A stretch of DNA of 64,000 nt. It comes from Marinifilum fragile JCM 15579 (lineage in GTDB: Bacteria > Bacteroidota > Bacteroidia > Bacteroidales > Marinifilaceae). Where the stretch lies: the NCBI RefSeq assembly GCF_001310955.1, contig NZ_BAZX01000015.1, positions 1-64,000 of the forward strand, written 5' to 3'. Both the position numbers and the translations under genes were made by a program. Of this stretch, positions 1 through 9,168 are shown one piece after another. The notes beneath the pieces are model-generated. The model saw only the letters and a program-made list of their open reading frames with translations. It was not told where the DNA came from and did no database searches. Positions within the stretch are counted from its first letter, which is position 1. Each line of letters opens with the position of its first letter.

Positions 1-19
1 GTTTTTTTTGATAGCGATG

Positions 20-52
20 CAAAGATAACGCAAGTTTTTTTACTTGCAATAT
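20..52 (-). promoter_or_regulatory. Leftward promoter with palindromic spacer
   Basis: On the minus strand TATCTTTG (27 to 20) matches the Bacteroidota -7 consensus TAnnTTTG. A TTGC lies about 18 nt upstream in the place of the -33 box. The spacer is almost filled by an inverted repeat, GCAAGT (30-35) and ACTTGC (42-47), which could be an operator. It would drive a gene beyond the left edge of the window. The call rests only on motif match and spacing. Confidence 0.5.
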
Positions 53-163
53 CTCTTTGCATTTTTTTTGTGATAATATCTAAGTAAACTCAGTAATATA
101 GCGGTTTTGAGTATGTTACATTTTAAGAAAAATGTTCGTTTTTTATAGTTTAAGAATTCGATA

Positions 164-702
164 CTATTGCTTGTACTCAAAAAAACTAAAGTTTACACTT
201 CCGTAGGTTCTTTTTTCTGTGAAATTTGGATGCGATGAGAAATCATTTTTAGATCCATGTTCAACAATTAAAGTGCCATTTTCATTCAATAATTCTTTTT
301 CAAATATTAAATCAGGAATGGTATTTAAGGTTTTTAAATCAAATGGAGGATCGGCAAATATCATATCAAATTTTTGGCGACATGATTTTACAAAACGAAA
401 TACATCTGATTTTATTGGAAGAATTTGGTCCAATCCCAGTTCTTGAACTGTTTTTTGTATAAAAGCAAAATGACGATGATTTAGCTCAACGCAGATTACT
501 TTCTCAGCTCCTCTTGAGGCAAATTCATAGCTAATACCGCCTGTACCTCCAAAAAGGTCAAGAACGCTTAGAGATTCGAAGTCTACGATGTTATTTAAAA
601 CATTAAACAGATTCTCTTTGCAAAATCGGTTGTTGGGCGAGCTTTAAAGCTTTTATCTGGTGTTATTCTTCTTCCTTTGTGAGTTCCACTAACTATTCGC
701 AC
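164..702 (-). pseudogene. rsmD: 16S rRNA (guanine966-N2)-methyltransferase, frameshifted
   Basis: RsmD methylates G966 of 16S rRNA on the 30S subunit using S-adenosylmethionine. Reading from a GTG at 702, the N-terminus gives MRIVSGTHKGRRITP, then RPTTDFAK. The sequence then leaves frame near 617-622, and the rest (ENLFNVLNN, the SAM loop DLFGGTGGISYEFASRG, and the catalytic motif FADPPF) follows in the next frame. The span is 539 nt, one short of a whole number of codons. One missing A in the GCAAA stretch explains everything, because the expected reading is FAKENLFN. The GTG overlaps the end of the DUF3822 gene by 10 nt, the usual tandem arrangement in this phylum. Either an assembly error or a very recent mutation; all motifs are preserved. 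Confidence 0.85.
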
Positions 703-1541
703 TCGGTTAAATTTAAAAGATTAATGAATTGATTGTATTCCTTGTGTGGAATCTCATTTTTAATTCTAAGTTTAGCAGGTAAAAGTTTTACTTCTACATT
801 AGCAAGGTATTTTTTTAGCAACTGAATAGATTTGCTTTCTTCTTGTACTAAACCATCAACTATCAGTTTACTTCTTTCGTTATTGAGTTTTTGCTGCTTG
901 TACACATTTAAAATGTGATAGGCAAGATCAGCATCCTCTTTGTAAGTGAAGCTATTTATAAAATGTTTGCCATTTCTATCAGGAATTATAATATGAAAAT
1001 ATTCCTTTTGCAAATTCACATAAACGTTGGGATGATTATCGGAAATCTCATCCTTAATGGCAGTTTTATAAAAAGGAGTAGAGTGGTGGAAGAACTCTAT
1101 TTTCGAAAACTGTTTTACAAGGATCTCTTTAAAGGATAGAGGTACGGCAAAGACATTTTTCGAATTCAAATGTTCCAAATCATTCCAATGCAACTCTTCA
1201 TCACGACTAAAATTATGGCATAGTTGGTAACTTTCAAAAGCAAATTCTTCACTAAAAAATTCGTTCGGAATTATTATAGCTTGATTAGAAACCCAAAGAA
1301 CAGCTACTGAATTGTATTCTAAATTTAGCAATTCATTATTTCTAATAAGTTCTTTAATAGAATTCAAAGTGTCAGCCTCAGTATTCTGATTAAATGCTTT
1401 AAATCGTTCCAGAGCTATACAGTGCTTGTTTGCATTGAGTATAGAAAAAGAAAATCCATCCGAGCTAACTCGGATGGATAATTTATATTCTTTCGATTTG
1501 TTTTTATCAAATGTTGAATCAACAAATACAAGGTCGTTCAT
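693..1541 (-). CDS. DUF3822 family protein
   Basis: This 282-residue protein has no signal peptide or membrane segment. It resembles the DUF3822 family, found in Bacteroidota and usually encoded just before rsmD, as here. The family appears to have an actin/hexokinase-like (ASKHA) fold, but its biochemical role is unknown to me. The start is the ATG at 1541 (MNDLVFVDSTFDKNKSKEYKLSIRV). Its stop overlaps the GTG of rsmD, so the two are probably translationally coupled and co-transcribed with the small membrane protein upstream, whose gene ends 11 nt before this start. Family assignment is by length, context and overall appearance. Confidence 0.7.
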   Translation of the reverse strand: MNDLVFVDSTFDKNKSKEYKLSIRVSSDGFSFSILNANKHCIALERFKAFNQNTEADTLNSIKELIRNNELLNLEYNSVAVLWVSNQAIIIPNEFFSEEFAFESYQLCHNFSRDEELHWNDLEHLNSKNVFAVPLSFKEILVKQFSKIEFFHHSTPFYKTAIKDEISDNHPNVYVNLQKEYFHIIIPDRNGKHFINSFTYKEDADLAYHILNVYKQQKLNNERSKLIVDGLVQEESKSIQLLKKYLANVEVKLLPAKLRIKNEIPHKEYNQFINLLNLTECE

Positions 1542-1552
1542 AAACAGTTTGT

Positions 1553-2194
1553 TTACTCCCAGTTACCAGCGTTGTTGTTCGCTTCTTCAAGTGAACCAAC
1601 CATCAAACCAGGATATTTGTTCAAACGAATACGGTTTCCGTTTTCTTCTTTAATTTCTTCACTATACTCATCGTATACATCTTCGAAGATAACCATGTTA
1701 GAAACTTTAGCTTCGAAAACCTGAACTTTAACTTGAGAACCAGTAACGAAAACACCAGCACCCATTTTAAATTGATGTTTACCTTGTGTAAAAGGAACAT
1801 ATCTTAGGTTCTCAATTGGATACTCTTTTCCAAAGATTGTATCAAGAGCTGAAATCATGATGGTATCACGAATGATGAAACCTTTTTTCACAGCTTCTTT
1901 TTCAGTCATACCTGATTCGTATTGCTCATCAGTTAGAGTACCTTCAGACTTTACCAATGGCATTGAGTCTGTCTTGATAAAATTGATCAAAGTATCGAAA
2001 CTTCCTGTATACTTACCATTAACATCTTTATAAGCAACTTGCGCTTTACGAATATCTTTTAATTGATCGATAATTCTATCATAACGCTGCTTCTTAATTT
2101 TACCAAATTCAAGTGGTTTGTTAATGCTTTGGTAGCTTAAATAAGCTAGTGCAACAATTGCTATGGCAAGTAAGATTTGAAAGACTTTTTTCAT
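1553..2194 (-). CDS. Conserved membrane-anchored protein of unknown function
   Basis: A 213-residue protein beginning MKKVFQILLAIAIVALAYL: a single N-terminal hydrophobic helix (residues 4-19) anchors a soluble, charged domain outside the cytoplasm. I chose the ATG at 2194 because upstream in-frame residues are polar and lie over the promoter. The segment after the anchor (RIIDQLKDIRKAQVAYKD.NGKYTGSFDTL) resembles a type-II-secretion pilin-like helix followed by a loop. That pattern recurs in Bacteroidales proteins encoded beside DUF3822. The function is not known. It is probably the first gene of the operon with DUF3822 and rsmD. Confidence 0.65.
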   Translation of the reverse strand: MKKVFQILLAIAIVALAYLSYQSINKPLEFGKIKKQRYDRIIDQLKDIRKAQVAYKDVNGKYTGSFDTLINFIKTDSMPLVKSEGTLTDEQYESGMTEKEAVKKGFIIRDTIMISALDTIFGKEYPIENLRYVPFTQGKHQFKMGAGVFVTGSQVKVQVFEAKVSNMVIFEDVYDEYSEEIKEENGNRIRLNKYPGLMVGSLEEANNNAGNWE

Positions 2195-2227
2195 TTTTAT
2201 TCTTATTAGTTTGTGTAAGTTTGTCTG

Positions 2228-2235
2228 CAAATTTA
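2228..2235 (-). promoter_or_regulatory. Promoter -7 element for the membrane protein-DUF3822-rsmD operon
   Basis: TAAATTTG on the minus strand matches TAnnTTTG and lies 34 nt before the ATG at 2194. No clear -33 TTTG box is visible upstream, where the DNA is a long T/A run. Confidence 0.45.
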
Positions 2236-2283
2236 AAAAAAAATTCTATTTGGCTATTTTTATATCCATAAAAATTAACGGAA

Positions 2284-3718
2284 ATGCTAAAAAATCATGT
2301 GGCTGAGAAGATAACGGAACACCTTAAATTTGCTCCAACAAGCGATCAAACTAAGGCTATAGTTGGTTTAGCGGATTTTGTGACTCAAGTTCAAAATCAA
2401 AGAATATTTTTGTTAAAAGGATATGCCGGAACAGGAAAAACAACTTTGGTCAGTGCTCTAACTTCAACTTTAAGTGATTTTAAAATAAAATCGGTGTTGT
2501 TAGCACCTACAGGTCGAGCTGCAAAAGTGTTAAGTCAGTATGCTAAAAAACCTGCTTTCACCATTCATAAAAAAATATACCGACAAAAATCACTCGCAGA
2601 TGCAGAAGCTGTATTTGTAAAAGATAGAAACTTAAATGTCAACACTGTATTTATTGTTGATGAGGCTTCGATGATTTCAAATTATTCTCCAGAAGCTTCT
2701 TACTTTGGCTCTGGTTGTTTGCTTGATGATTTGATTGAGTACGTTTACTCTGGGAAAAACTGCAGGTTGATTTTAATTGGGGATTCAGCCCAGTTGCCCC
2801 CTGTAGGTTTGGATATTAGTCCGGCACTCGATCCTGAAGAGTTACGTGCATGTTATCATCTTGAAATAGAGGAGATGATTTTAAGACAGGTGGTTAGGCA
2901 AAACGAGGAATCTGGAATTCTGATGAATGCCACCGAATTAAGAAACATGCTGCAAGATGGACGAGAAGGATTTCCTGTTTTAAGTACTCAGAATTATCCA
3001 GACATATATAAAATAGGGGGAGGTGAATTGATAGAAGAATTGTCTTCCGCTCATTATAAGTATGGTGTTGAGGATACAATTGTAATAAGTAGATCGAATA
3101 AAAGAGCAAATCGTTTTAACCAAGGGATTCGAAATACTGTAATGTATCGTGAAGAAGAAATATCTGCTGGCGATTTGTTAATGGTTGTGAAGAACAACTA
3201 TTTCTGGGCTCACGATATGGAAAATATGGATTTTATTGCCAATGGTGATATTGTGGAGATTGTAAAGATCCGCAAACGTATTGAATTGTATGGTTACCGA
3301 TATGCTGAGGTTACCGTTCGTTTTCCTGATTACAATGATGTGGAGTTGGATACCATGATATTGTTGGATACTTTAGATATCGAAACAGCCTCGTTGGGAT
3401 ATGAGGAGACCAAACAACTTTTTTTTTACCATTGCAGAAGATTATTCAGATATCAGAGCCAATAAAAAACGTTACGAGAAAGTTAGAAACAATAAATTCT
3501 TTAATGCTCTGCAAGTTAAGTTTGCATATGCAGTCACTTGTCACAAAGCACAGGGAGGACAGTGGAAAGCTGTATTTGTTGATCAAGGTTACCTTACTGA
3601 TGAATTGCTGAACAGAGAATATTACAGATGGCTTTATACAGCCTTAACACGTGCTACCGAGAAATTGTATCTAGTAAACTTTAAGAAGGAATTTTTTCCT
3701 AACGAACCAGAGTATTAA
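2284..3718 (+). pseudogene. RecD-like ATP-dependent DNA helicase, frameshifted
   Basis: A superfamily-1 helicase of the short RecD/Dda-like type. Walker A is LLKGYAGTGKTTL (residues about 42-54), followed by motif Ia LLAPTGRAAKVL, the DEAS box FIVDEASM and the Q-motif GDSAQLPPVG. The C-terminal UvrD_C_2 region carries VTCHKAQGGQW and the arginine-containing YTALTRATEKLYLV. The first 387 or so residues are in one frame. At 3419-3427 a run of nine T shifts the frame, and the C-terminal 100 residues continue in the next frame to 3718. Eight T would restore one 478-residue protein reading QLFFTIAEDYSDIRANKKRY. The expected role is DNA unwinding in repair or recombination. The tail is essential for helicase activity, so the indel matters if it is real. 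Confidence 0.88.
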
Positions 3719-4935
3719 AGTTCGATTCCTATGACAAGGATATCATCGGTTTGTTCATAGTTACTTTTCCACTTCTCTAACCAAGTGAATATATCTGATT
3801 TTTGAAGATTGATGGATTTGGTTTGGATTTCAAGCAACTTCTCAAAAAACTGTTTTCTTTTCAGTCTTTTTTGCTGATCGCCACCCAACTGATCGGTAAT
3901 TCCATCGCTATATAAGAAAATTCTATCACCAGGTAAGAACTTTATTTTATTGACTGTAAATTCAACAAATTCAGATTCCTTTCCAATGGAATTTCTATCT
4001 CCGGCAATTTCAAATAAAGAGAATTGCTCGTTGCACAATTTGACCTCTGTGTCTTCATTGTTTACAATTAGCTGAGAATTATTTTCTCTTATTAAAACCA
4101 ATGATCTTTTGGCACCAACAAATTCAATTAATTGTTCTTGTGGATAGATTGAACAGAAAATACCATCCATTCCATCATATTGAGTGTAAGTATCTGCAGA
4201 AGTATTTAATAGTTTACTAAACTTCCTGCTTAATAAAGGGAAAATCTGCTCGGCTTGAATTTCGTTACCATTTTGAGATAAAGTATGCAATTCCATTTGT
4301 CCCATTACAGTTAGCATAGCTGCAGGAACACCATGGCCAGTACAATCGAAAACACCAATGCTATTTTTGTTGAAGTTTTGCTGAATCCAATAAAAATCTC
4401 CTCCTACTACATGTTTGGGTAAATTAATAATAAATGATTTTGGATATAATCTTCTAAAATGTTCTGCATCGGGAAGAATAGATCGTTGTATGCGTTGCGC
4501 ATGGATCATTCCCTGATGAATGTCGTAATAGGATTTGTATTTAGAAATTTCCTGTTTTTGCTCATTAATTTGGAATGCAATCAGGACCTTTGTTTGTAAC
4601 TCGGTAAAATCAATAGGTTTTTTAACGTAGTCTTGAGCACCAAGGTTTAGAGTAGCTTTAATGCTTTCCATCTCAGTTTTCGCCGTAACCATAATTACGG
4701 GAATTTCTTTAAGCCTATCGTTTGCCTGAATTCGTTCAAGAACTTCAATTCCATCCATAACGGGCATCATGATGTCCAGTAAAATCACATCAGGTATATT
4801 ACCCTCTAACCAGGCAAGGGCTTGTTGGCCACTTTCCTTTGAAATTACTTCATAATCACGTCTAAAATATGCCTCAATCAACTTGTTGTTGATTGGTGAG
4901 TCGTCAACAGAAAGAATTGTTTTCTTGGTGTTCAT
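3715..4935 (-). CDS. Response regulator with PP2C (SpoIIE-type) phosphatase output
   Basis: A 406-residue protein. The N-terminal receiver domain (1-125) has the acidic pair VDD at 11-12, phosphoacceptor D54 in LLDIMMP and the conserved lysine in VKKP. The C-terminal half is a SpoIIE/RsbU-like serine phosphatase with metal-binding motifs GGDFYW, FDCTGHGVPAAM and SDGITDQ. Such proteins dephosphorylate SiaC- or anti-sigma-antagonist-type phosphoproteins in partner-switching systems. A SiaB/SiaC pair (22.9-23.8 kb) and a STAS protein (14.6 kb) in this window are candidate partners, but that is inference. No cognate histidine kinase is adjacent. The stop codon overlaps the helicase end on the other strand. 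Confidence 0.9.
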   Translation of the reverse strand: MNTKKTILSVDDSPINNKLIEAYFRRDYEVISKESGQQALAWLEGNIPDVILLDIMMPVMDGIEVLERIQANDRLKEIPVIMVTAKTEMESIKATLNLGAQDYVKKPIDFTELQTKVLIAFQINEQKQEISKYKSYYDIHQGMIHAQRIQRSILPDAEHFRRLYPKSFIINLPKHVVGGDFYWIQQNFNKNSIGVFDCTGHGVPAAMLTVMGQMELHTLSQNGNEIQAEQIFPLLSRKFSKLLNTSADTYTQYDGMDGIFCSIYPQEQLIEFVGAKRSLVLIRENNSQLIVNNEDTEVKLCNEQFSLFEIAGDRNSIGKESEFVEFTVNKIKFLPGDRIFLYSDGITDQLGGDQQKRLKRKQFFEKLLEIQTKSINLQKSDIFTWLEKWKSNYEQTDDILVIGIEL

Positions 4936-4950
4936 AAATAAAATAAGTGT

Positions 4951-4972
4951 AGGGTAGCAGTAACGCTACCCT
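4951..4972 (-). terminator. Hairpin between phosphohexomutase and the response regulator
   Basis: AGGGTAGC (4951-4958) and GCTACCCT (4965-4972) form a perfect 8-bp stem with a 6-nt loop, just after the minus-strand stop of the mutase. The T-tract on the downstream side is interrupted, so it may be a weak terminator or processing site. Confidence 0.5.
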
Positions 4973-4979
4973 AAAAATA

Positions 4980-6725
4980 TTAGTTTAAATTCAAAGAATC
5001 TATTATTCCTTCAATTTTTTTATTTGCTTTTTCTTCAGTAGCATAGAAATTTTCTAAAGATGGCAGTTCTTCACGTACTTCGAAATAGTATTTAATTTTT
5101 GGTTCAGTACCAGAAGGACGAACAGAAATTTTAGATCCATCTTCTAAGTAAATTTGAAGAACATCTGCAGTTGTTTCAAAATCAAGATTCTTAGCCTCAC
5201 CTGTAATTGGGTTTGTGGCTTTTCTTGTTGTATAATCCTTAACCAATACAACAGGCGATCCATTGATTTCTTTTGGAGTGTTGAATCTGTAGTCGTGCAT
5301 CATCTGCGCTATTTCCTGAGATCCTTGCAAACCTTCACGGACGATGTAAATCATTTTTTCCTTAGAGAATCCATACTCTAAATAGATTTCTTTTAGGATA
5401 TCAAAAAGGTTTTGCCCTTGATCTTTTGCCCATGCAGCGATTTCAGCCATAATGCTACATGCCGATACCGCATCTTTGTCGCGAGTGAAATCCCCTGGCA
5501 TGTAACCAAATGATTCCTCACCACCGCCAACGTAATTCTTTTCAGGATTTTTGCGCATTACATCAGCAATCCATTTAAATCCGGTATATGCATCAAAACA
5601 TTCAACATTGTTTTTTTCTGCAACATCCTTGAATAATTCAGTAGTTACAATGGTTTTTACAACGTAATCATTACCGGTAAGTAAACCTAACTCACGTCTT
5701 CTTTTAATCAAGTAATAGGTGAAGATTAAAGCGGTTTGATTACCGTTGATAATTTCCCATTCGCCTTTGTCATTTTTAACTGAAATTCCCAATCTGTCTC
5801 CATCAGGATCGCAAGCCATTACCAAGTCGGCATCAACTTCATCAGCTTTATCAACGGCCATTTTTAATGCTTCTGGCTCTTCTGGATTTGCAGACCAAAC
5901 GGTAGGGAAGTTTCCATCAACCACGTCTTGTTCCGGAATGTGAATTATATTTTCGAAACCATAATTTGCCAATGAATCAGGAACCAATTTTACAGTTGTT
6001 CCATGCAATGGTGTAAATACAATTTTTAAATCTTTCTGGTTCTGAATGGCTTCAGGAGACAGGCTTAGAGTTTTAACTGTATCAAGATAAAGTTTGTCCA
6101 TTTCGGCACCTAAAACTTCAATCAAATCTGGGTTTCCTTCAAATTTGATGTCTTCAACCTTTACAGCTTTTACTTCGTTAATTACATTTTTATCGTGTGG
6201 AGGTACCAATTGAGATCCATCTTCCCAATATGCCTTGTATCCATTGTATTCTTTCGGGTTGTGTGATGCTGTGATGATAACACCCGACTGACATCCCAAA
6301 TGACGAATGGCAAATGACATTTCTGGAGTAGGACGTAAGTCTTCGAAAATATAAGCTTTGATTCCGTTAGCCGAGAAGATATTTGCTACGGTATCAGAAA
6401 ATAATTTGCTGTTGTTACGGCAATCATATCCAATGCAAACAGAAATTTGCTCTTTGTCAGGAAATGATTTGTTTAAATAGTTTGCCAATCCTTGAGTTGC
6501 AGCTCCAACTGTATAAATATTCATACGGTTGGTTCCAGGTCCCATTTTACCTCTTAATCCACCTGTTCCGAACTCTAAATCCTTATAAAATGAATCTATT
6601 AAAGCCGTTTTATCTTCCTGATCAAGTAGTTCTTTTACAGCATCCTTTGTCTCTTGATCGTAATTCCCCTCTAGCCATTTGTTGGCCGTTTCAATTACAC
6701 TTTCTAAAATTTCCGTTTTGTCCAT
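4980..6725 (-). CDS. Phosphoglucomutase/phosphomannomutase (alpha-D-phosphohexomutase)
   Basis: This 581-residue enzyme interconverts hexose-1-phosphate and hexose-6-phosphate, most likely glucose. The active-site serine loop is ITASHNPKEYNGYK, the magnesium loop is CDPDGDRLG, the sugar-binding loop is GGEESFGY, and the phosphate-binding loop near the C-terminus is SGTEPKIKYYF. The length fits the long PgmB-like bacterial family rather than the 450-residue ManB/GlmM group. Glucose-1-phosphate is the substrate of RfbA, encoded downstream in the same direction as rfbD, rfbC and rfbA. It is therefore likely the entry enzyme of this nucleotide-sugar cluster. The gap to rfbD is 18 nt. Confidence 0.92.
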   Translation of the reverse strand: MDKTEILESVIETANKWLEGNYDQETKDAVKELLDQEDKTALIDSFYKDLEFGTGGLRGKMGPGTNRMNIYTVGAATQGLANYLNKSFPDKEQISVCIGYDCRNNSKLFSDTVANIFSANGIKAYIFEDLRPTPEMSFAIRHLGCQSGVIITASHNPKEYNGYKAYWEDGSQLVPPHDKNVINEVKAVKVEDIKFEGNPDLIEVLGAEMDKLYLDTVKTLSLSPEAIQNQKDLKIVFTPLHGTTVKLVPDSLANYGFENIIHIPEQDVVDGNFPTVWSANPEEPEALKMAVDKADEVDADLVMACDPDGDRLGISVKNDKGEWEIINGNQTALIFTYYLIKRRRELGLLTGNDYVVKTIVTTELFKDVAEKNNVECFDAYTGFKWIADVMRKNPEKNYVGGGEESFGYMPGDFTRDKDAVSACSIMAEIAAWAKDQGQNLFDILKEIYLEYGFSKEKMIYIVREGLQGSQEIAQMMHDYRFNTPKEINGSPVVLVKDYTTRKATNPITGEAKNLDFETTADVLQIYLEDGSKISVRPSGTEPKIKYYFEVREELPSLENFYATEEKANKKIEGIIDSLNLN

Positions 6726-6743
6726 TTTCGAAAAATTTCTTGG

Positions 6744-7616
6744 TTAACTTTTTATTCGATTGATACAATGAGATATCCTTCCCCTCCAGTGTGGAATATC
6801 AAGCTCAAAAATATGTTTAATTTTTGATTTATTCAAGACGCTATAGTGAGGTCTTTTTGCCAAAGTTTTAAAGCTCTCGCTGTCAGTGCTATTAATTTTA
6901 CACTTGTTGTTAGTAACAATTTGTATTTCAGTTGCAAAATCGAACCAACTGCAAACGCCTTCATTTGAGTAATGGTAAATGCCAAAATCTTTGAAATGAT
7001 TGTCTTTCTCTAATCTTTCGATGATATGCATTATGCACAAGGCTAAATCATGTGCATAGGTTGGGGTGCCAACCTGGTCGACAACAACTTGTAGTTCCTC
7101 TCTTTCCTTTCCCAGATTCAACATGGTTTTCAAAAAGTTTTTTCCGAATGGGGAATACAACCAGGAAGTTCTAATTGTGATATGATTTGGACAAATTTCA
7201 TGAAGGTAATTTTCACCTTTTAATTTGGTGTCTCCATAAACACTTTGGGGCTCGGTTTGTTCCTCTTCGTTGTATGGTTTGAACCCCTTGCCAGAAAACA
7301 CATAGTCGGTTGAGATGTGAATTGGAATAATGTTATTTTGCTTTGAAATGGTAGCAAGGTTCTTTACAGCCTCGGCATTTAATAGCTCTGCCATTTCTTT
7401 GTTTTCTTCCGCTCCATCTACATTAGTGTATGCCGCGCAATTTATCAGATAACTAAAATTTGCATCCGCAACGAAGTTTTCAATGTCGGCAAAAGAAGTG
7501 ATATCCAGTTCTTCAATATCGGTAAAAACAAATTGGACATTTGGGTAATTCTTTGATAGTTCTTTGATCTCAGAACCCAATTGTCCATTGCTTCCTGTTA
7601 CTAAAATATTTGTCAT
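6744..7616 (-). CDS. rfbD: dTDP-4-dehydrorhamnose reductase
   Basis: A 290-residue extended short-chain dehydrogenase that performs the final NAD(P)H-dependent step to dTDP-L-rhamnose. The N-terminal Rossmann motif is ILVTGSNGQLGSEI. The active site shows the serine in HISTDYVFSG and the YxxxK motif YGDTKLKGE. It is slightly shorter than many RfbD proteins but complete. It follows rfbC by 9 nt in the order rfbA-rfbC-rfbD on the minus strand, clearly one operon. Confidence 0.93.
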   Translation of the reverse strand: MTNILVTGSNGQLGSEIKELSKNYPNVQFVFTDIEELDITSFADIENFVADANFSYLINCAAYTNVDGAEENKEMAELLNAEAVKNLATISKQNNIIPIHISTDYVFSGKGFKPYNEEEQTEPQSVYGDTKLKGENYLHEICPNHITIRTSWLYSPFGKNFLKTMLNLGKEREELQVVVDQVGTPTYAHDLALCIMHIIERLEKDNHFKDFGIYHYSNEGVCSWFDFATEIQIVTNNKCKINSTDSESFKTLAKRPHYSVLNKSKIKHIFELDIPHWRGRISHCINRIKS

Positions 7617-7625
7617 AGGCGACTT

Positions 7626-8186
7626 TTATTTTCCAAATTTGAAATTTCTTTCAGCTTCGTTAAAGTTTGGCAAGACCTTATCCTTTGGTGAAATGATCGC
7701 ATTTTTAGGGGCTATTCTCCAATCAATATTTAAACTTGGATCGTTAAAATTAAGACCTCTTTCAGCTTCCGGATTATATAGGTTGTCGCACTTGTAAACA
7801 AAGGTCGCTGTTTCGCTTAGTACTGAGAATCCATGAGCAAAGCCTCTTGGTATAAGAAACTGTATTTTGTTTTCCGCTGATAATTCAATTCCTCTCCATT
7901 TTCCAAATGTAGGCGATCCTTCTCTTAAGTCAACGGCTACATCGAAAACTTTACCTTCAATAACACGAACCAGTTTTGTTTGAGAATACGGAGCAAGTTG
8001 ATAGTGTAAACCTCTTATCACACCATATCCGGATTTAGATTCGTTATCTTGAATAAAATTCAAGTTTAGATTGTGTTTAAGGAACTCTTTCTCGTTATAG
8101 CTTTCGAAGAAATAACCTCTTTCGTCTTCAAATACTCTTGGCTGTATGATTAATAAATCGGGAATTTCTGTTTTAATTATTTCCAT
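7626..8186 (-). CDS. rfbC: dTDP-4-dehydrorhamnose 3,5-epimerase
   Basis: A 186-residue cupin-fold epimerase acting between RfbB and RfbD. Recognisable segments are QPRVFEDERGYFFESYNE, FIQDNESKSGYGVIRGLHYQ (with the catalytic histidine of RGLHYQ), KVFDVAVDLR and IPRGFAHGFSVLS. The length is standard. The gene sits one nucleotide from rfbA and 9 nt from rfbD, so it is co-expressed with both. Confidence 0.95.
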   Translation of the reverse strand: MEIIKTEIPDLLIIQPRVFEDERGYFFESYNEKEFLKHNLNLNFIQDNESKSGYGVIRGLHYQLAPYSQTKLVRVIEGKVFDVAVDLREGSPTFGKWRGIELSAENKIQFLIPRGFAHGFSVLSETATFVYKCDNLYNPEAERGLNFNDPSLNIDWRIAPKNAIISPKDKVLPNFNEAERNFKFGK

Positions 8187-8187
8187 G

Positions 8188-9075
8188 TCAATTTTCTAAA
8201 CGAGTGATGGTTTCATTTGCAATATTTACCAAATACTCTCCATAAGTATTTTTAAGAAGTGGTTTGGCAAGTTCTAGCAGTTGATCTTTGTTAATAAATC
8301 CATTTCTATAGGCAATTTCTTCTATACAAGCAACTTTTAAGCCTTGTCGTTGCTCAATGGTAGCAATAAAATTGGAGGCTTGCAACATGCTTTCATGTGT
8401 ACCTGTATCCAGCCATGCTATTCCTCGACCAAGAACTCTTAGTTTTAATTTGCCTTCTTGTAAATAGATTTGATTAAGATCGGTAATTTCAAGTTCTCCG
8501 CGTTTCGAAGGTTTTAATGATTTTGCTTTCTCAACAACCGTGTTGTCGTAAAAATATAAACCTGTTACTGCATAGTTTGATTTAGGTTCTTTAGGTTTTT
8601 CTTCTATGCTTTTCACTAATCCGTTCTCGTCAAATTCTGCTACACCATATCTTTCAGGATCATTTACATGATATCCAAATACGGAAGCTCCAGACGTTAA
8701 TTTTGCAGACTCTACCAGTTGTTTGCTAAATTCATATCCATAGTAAAGATTATCCCCAAGAATCATGCAGACAGGACTATCGCCAATAAACTCTTCACCA
8801 ATAAGAAAAGCTTGTGCCAAACCATCAGGAGAAGGTTGTTCGGCATAAGAAATATCCAGCCCATATTGACTACCATTATCAAATAAATCCCTATAAAGAG
8901 GTAGATCTTTTGGAGTTGAAATGATAAGAATCTCTTTGATACCGGCTAGCATCAAAACCGATAATGGATAATAAATCATCGGTTTGTCGTAAATTGGTAT
9001 AATTTGTTTTGAAATACTCTTGGTAATTGGATAAAGACGTGTGCCTGATCCCCCGGCTAATATAATTCCTTTCAT
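8188..9075 (-). CDS. rfbA: Glucose-1-phosphate thymidylyltransferase
   Basis: A 295-residue nucleotidyltransferase that makes dTDP-glucose from dTTP and glucose-1-phosphate. The signature nucleotide-binding loop [18 protein letters not shown] is at the N-terminus. Also visible are [16 protein letters not shown], the product-binding LGDNLYYG and [20 protein letters not shown]. Length and motifs are typical of RmlA. The start ATG at 9075 is unambiguous. The 93-nt gap upstream could hold a promoter, but I see no convincing -7 box. Confidence 0.96.
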   Translation of the reverse strand: MKGIILAGGSGTRLYPITKSISKQIIPIYDKPMIYYPLSVLMLAGIKEILIISTPKDLPLYRDLFDNGSQYGLDISYAEQPSPDGLAQAFLIGEEFIGDSPVCMILGDNLYYGYEFSKQLVESAKLTSGASVFGYHVNDPERYGVAEFDENGLVKSIEEKPKEPKSNYAVTGLYFYDNTVVEKAKSLKPSKRGELEITDLNQIYLQEGKLKLRVLGRGIAWLDTGTHESMLQASNFIATIEQRQGLKVACIEEIAYRNGFINKDQLLELAKPLLKNTYGEYLVNIANETITRLEN

Positions 9076-9168
9076 ATTTATTATAGTAAATTTTTTGCGT
9101 AATTAATTTGACTTAAAATAAATGCTTAGGCATTCCTTATTTTTAGCCGTAATGTTTATGTCATTATG

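Noticed and set aside
3411..3718. Programmed ribosomal frameshifting in the helicase
   Set aside because: No conserved downstream structure was seen, and five other genes in the window have similar indels, which makes a sequence error likelier. It is kept only as an alternative.
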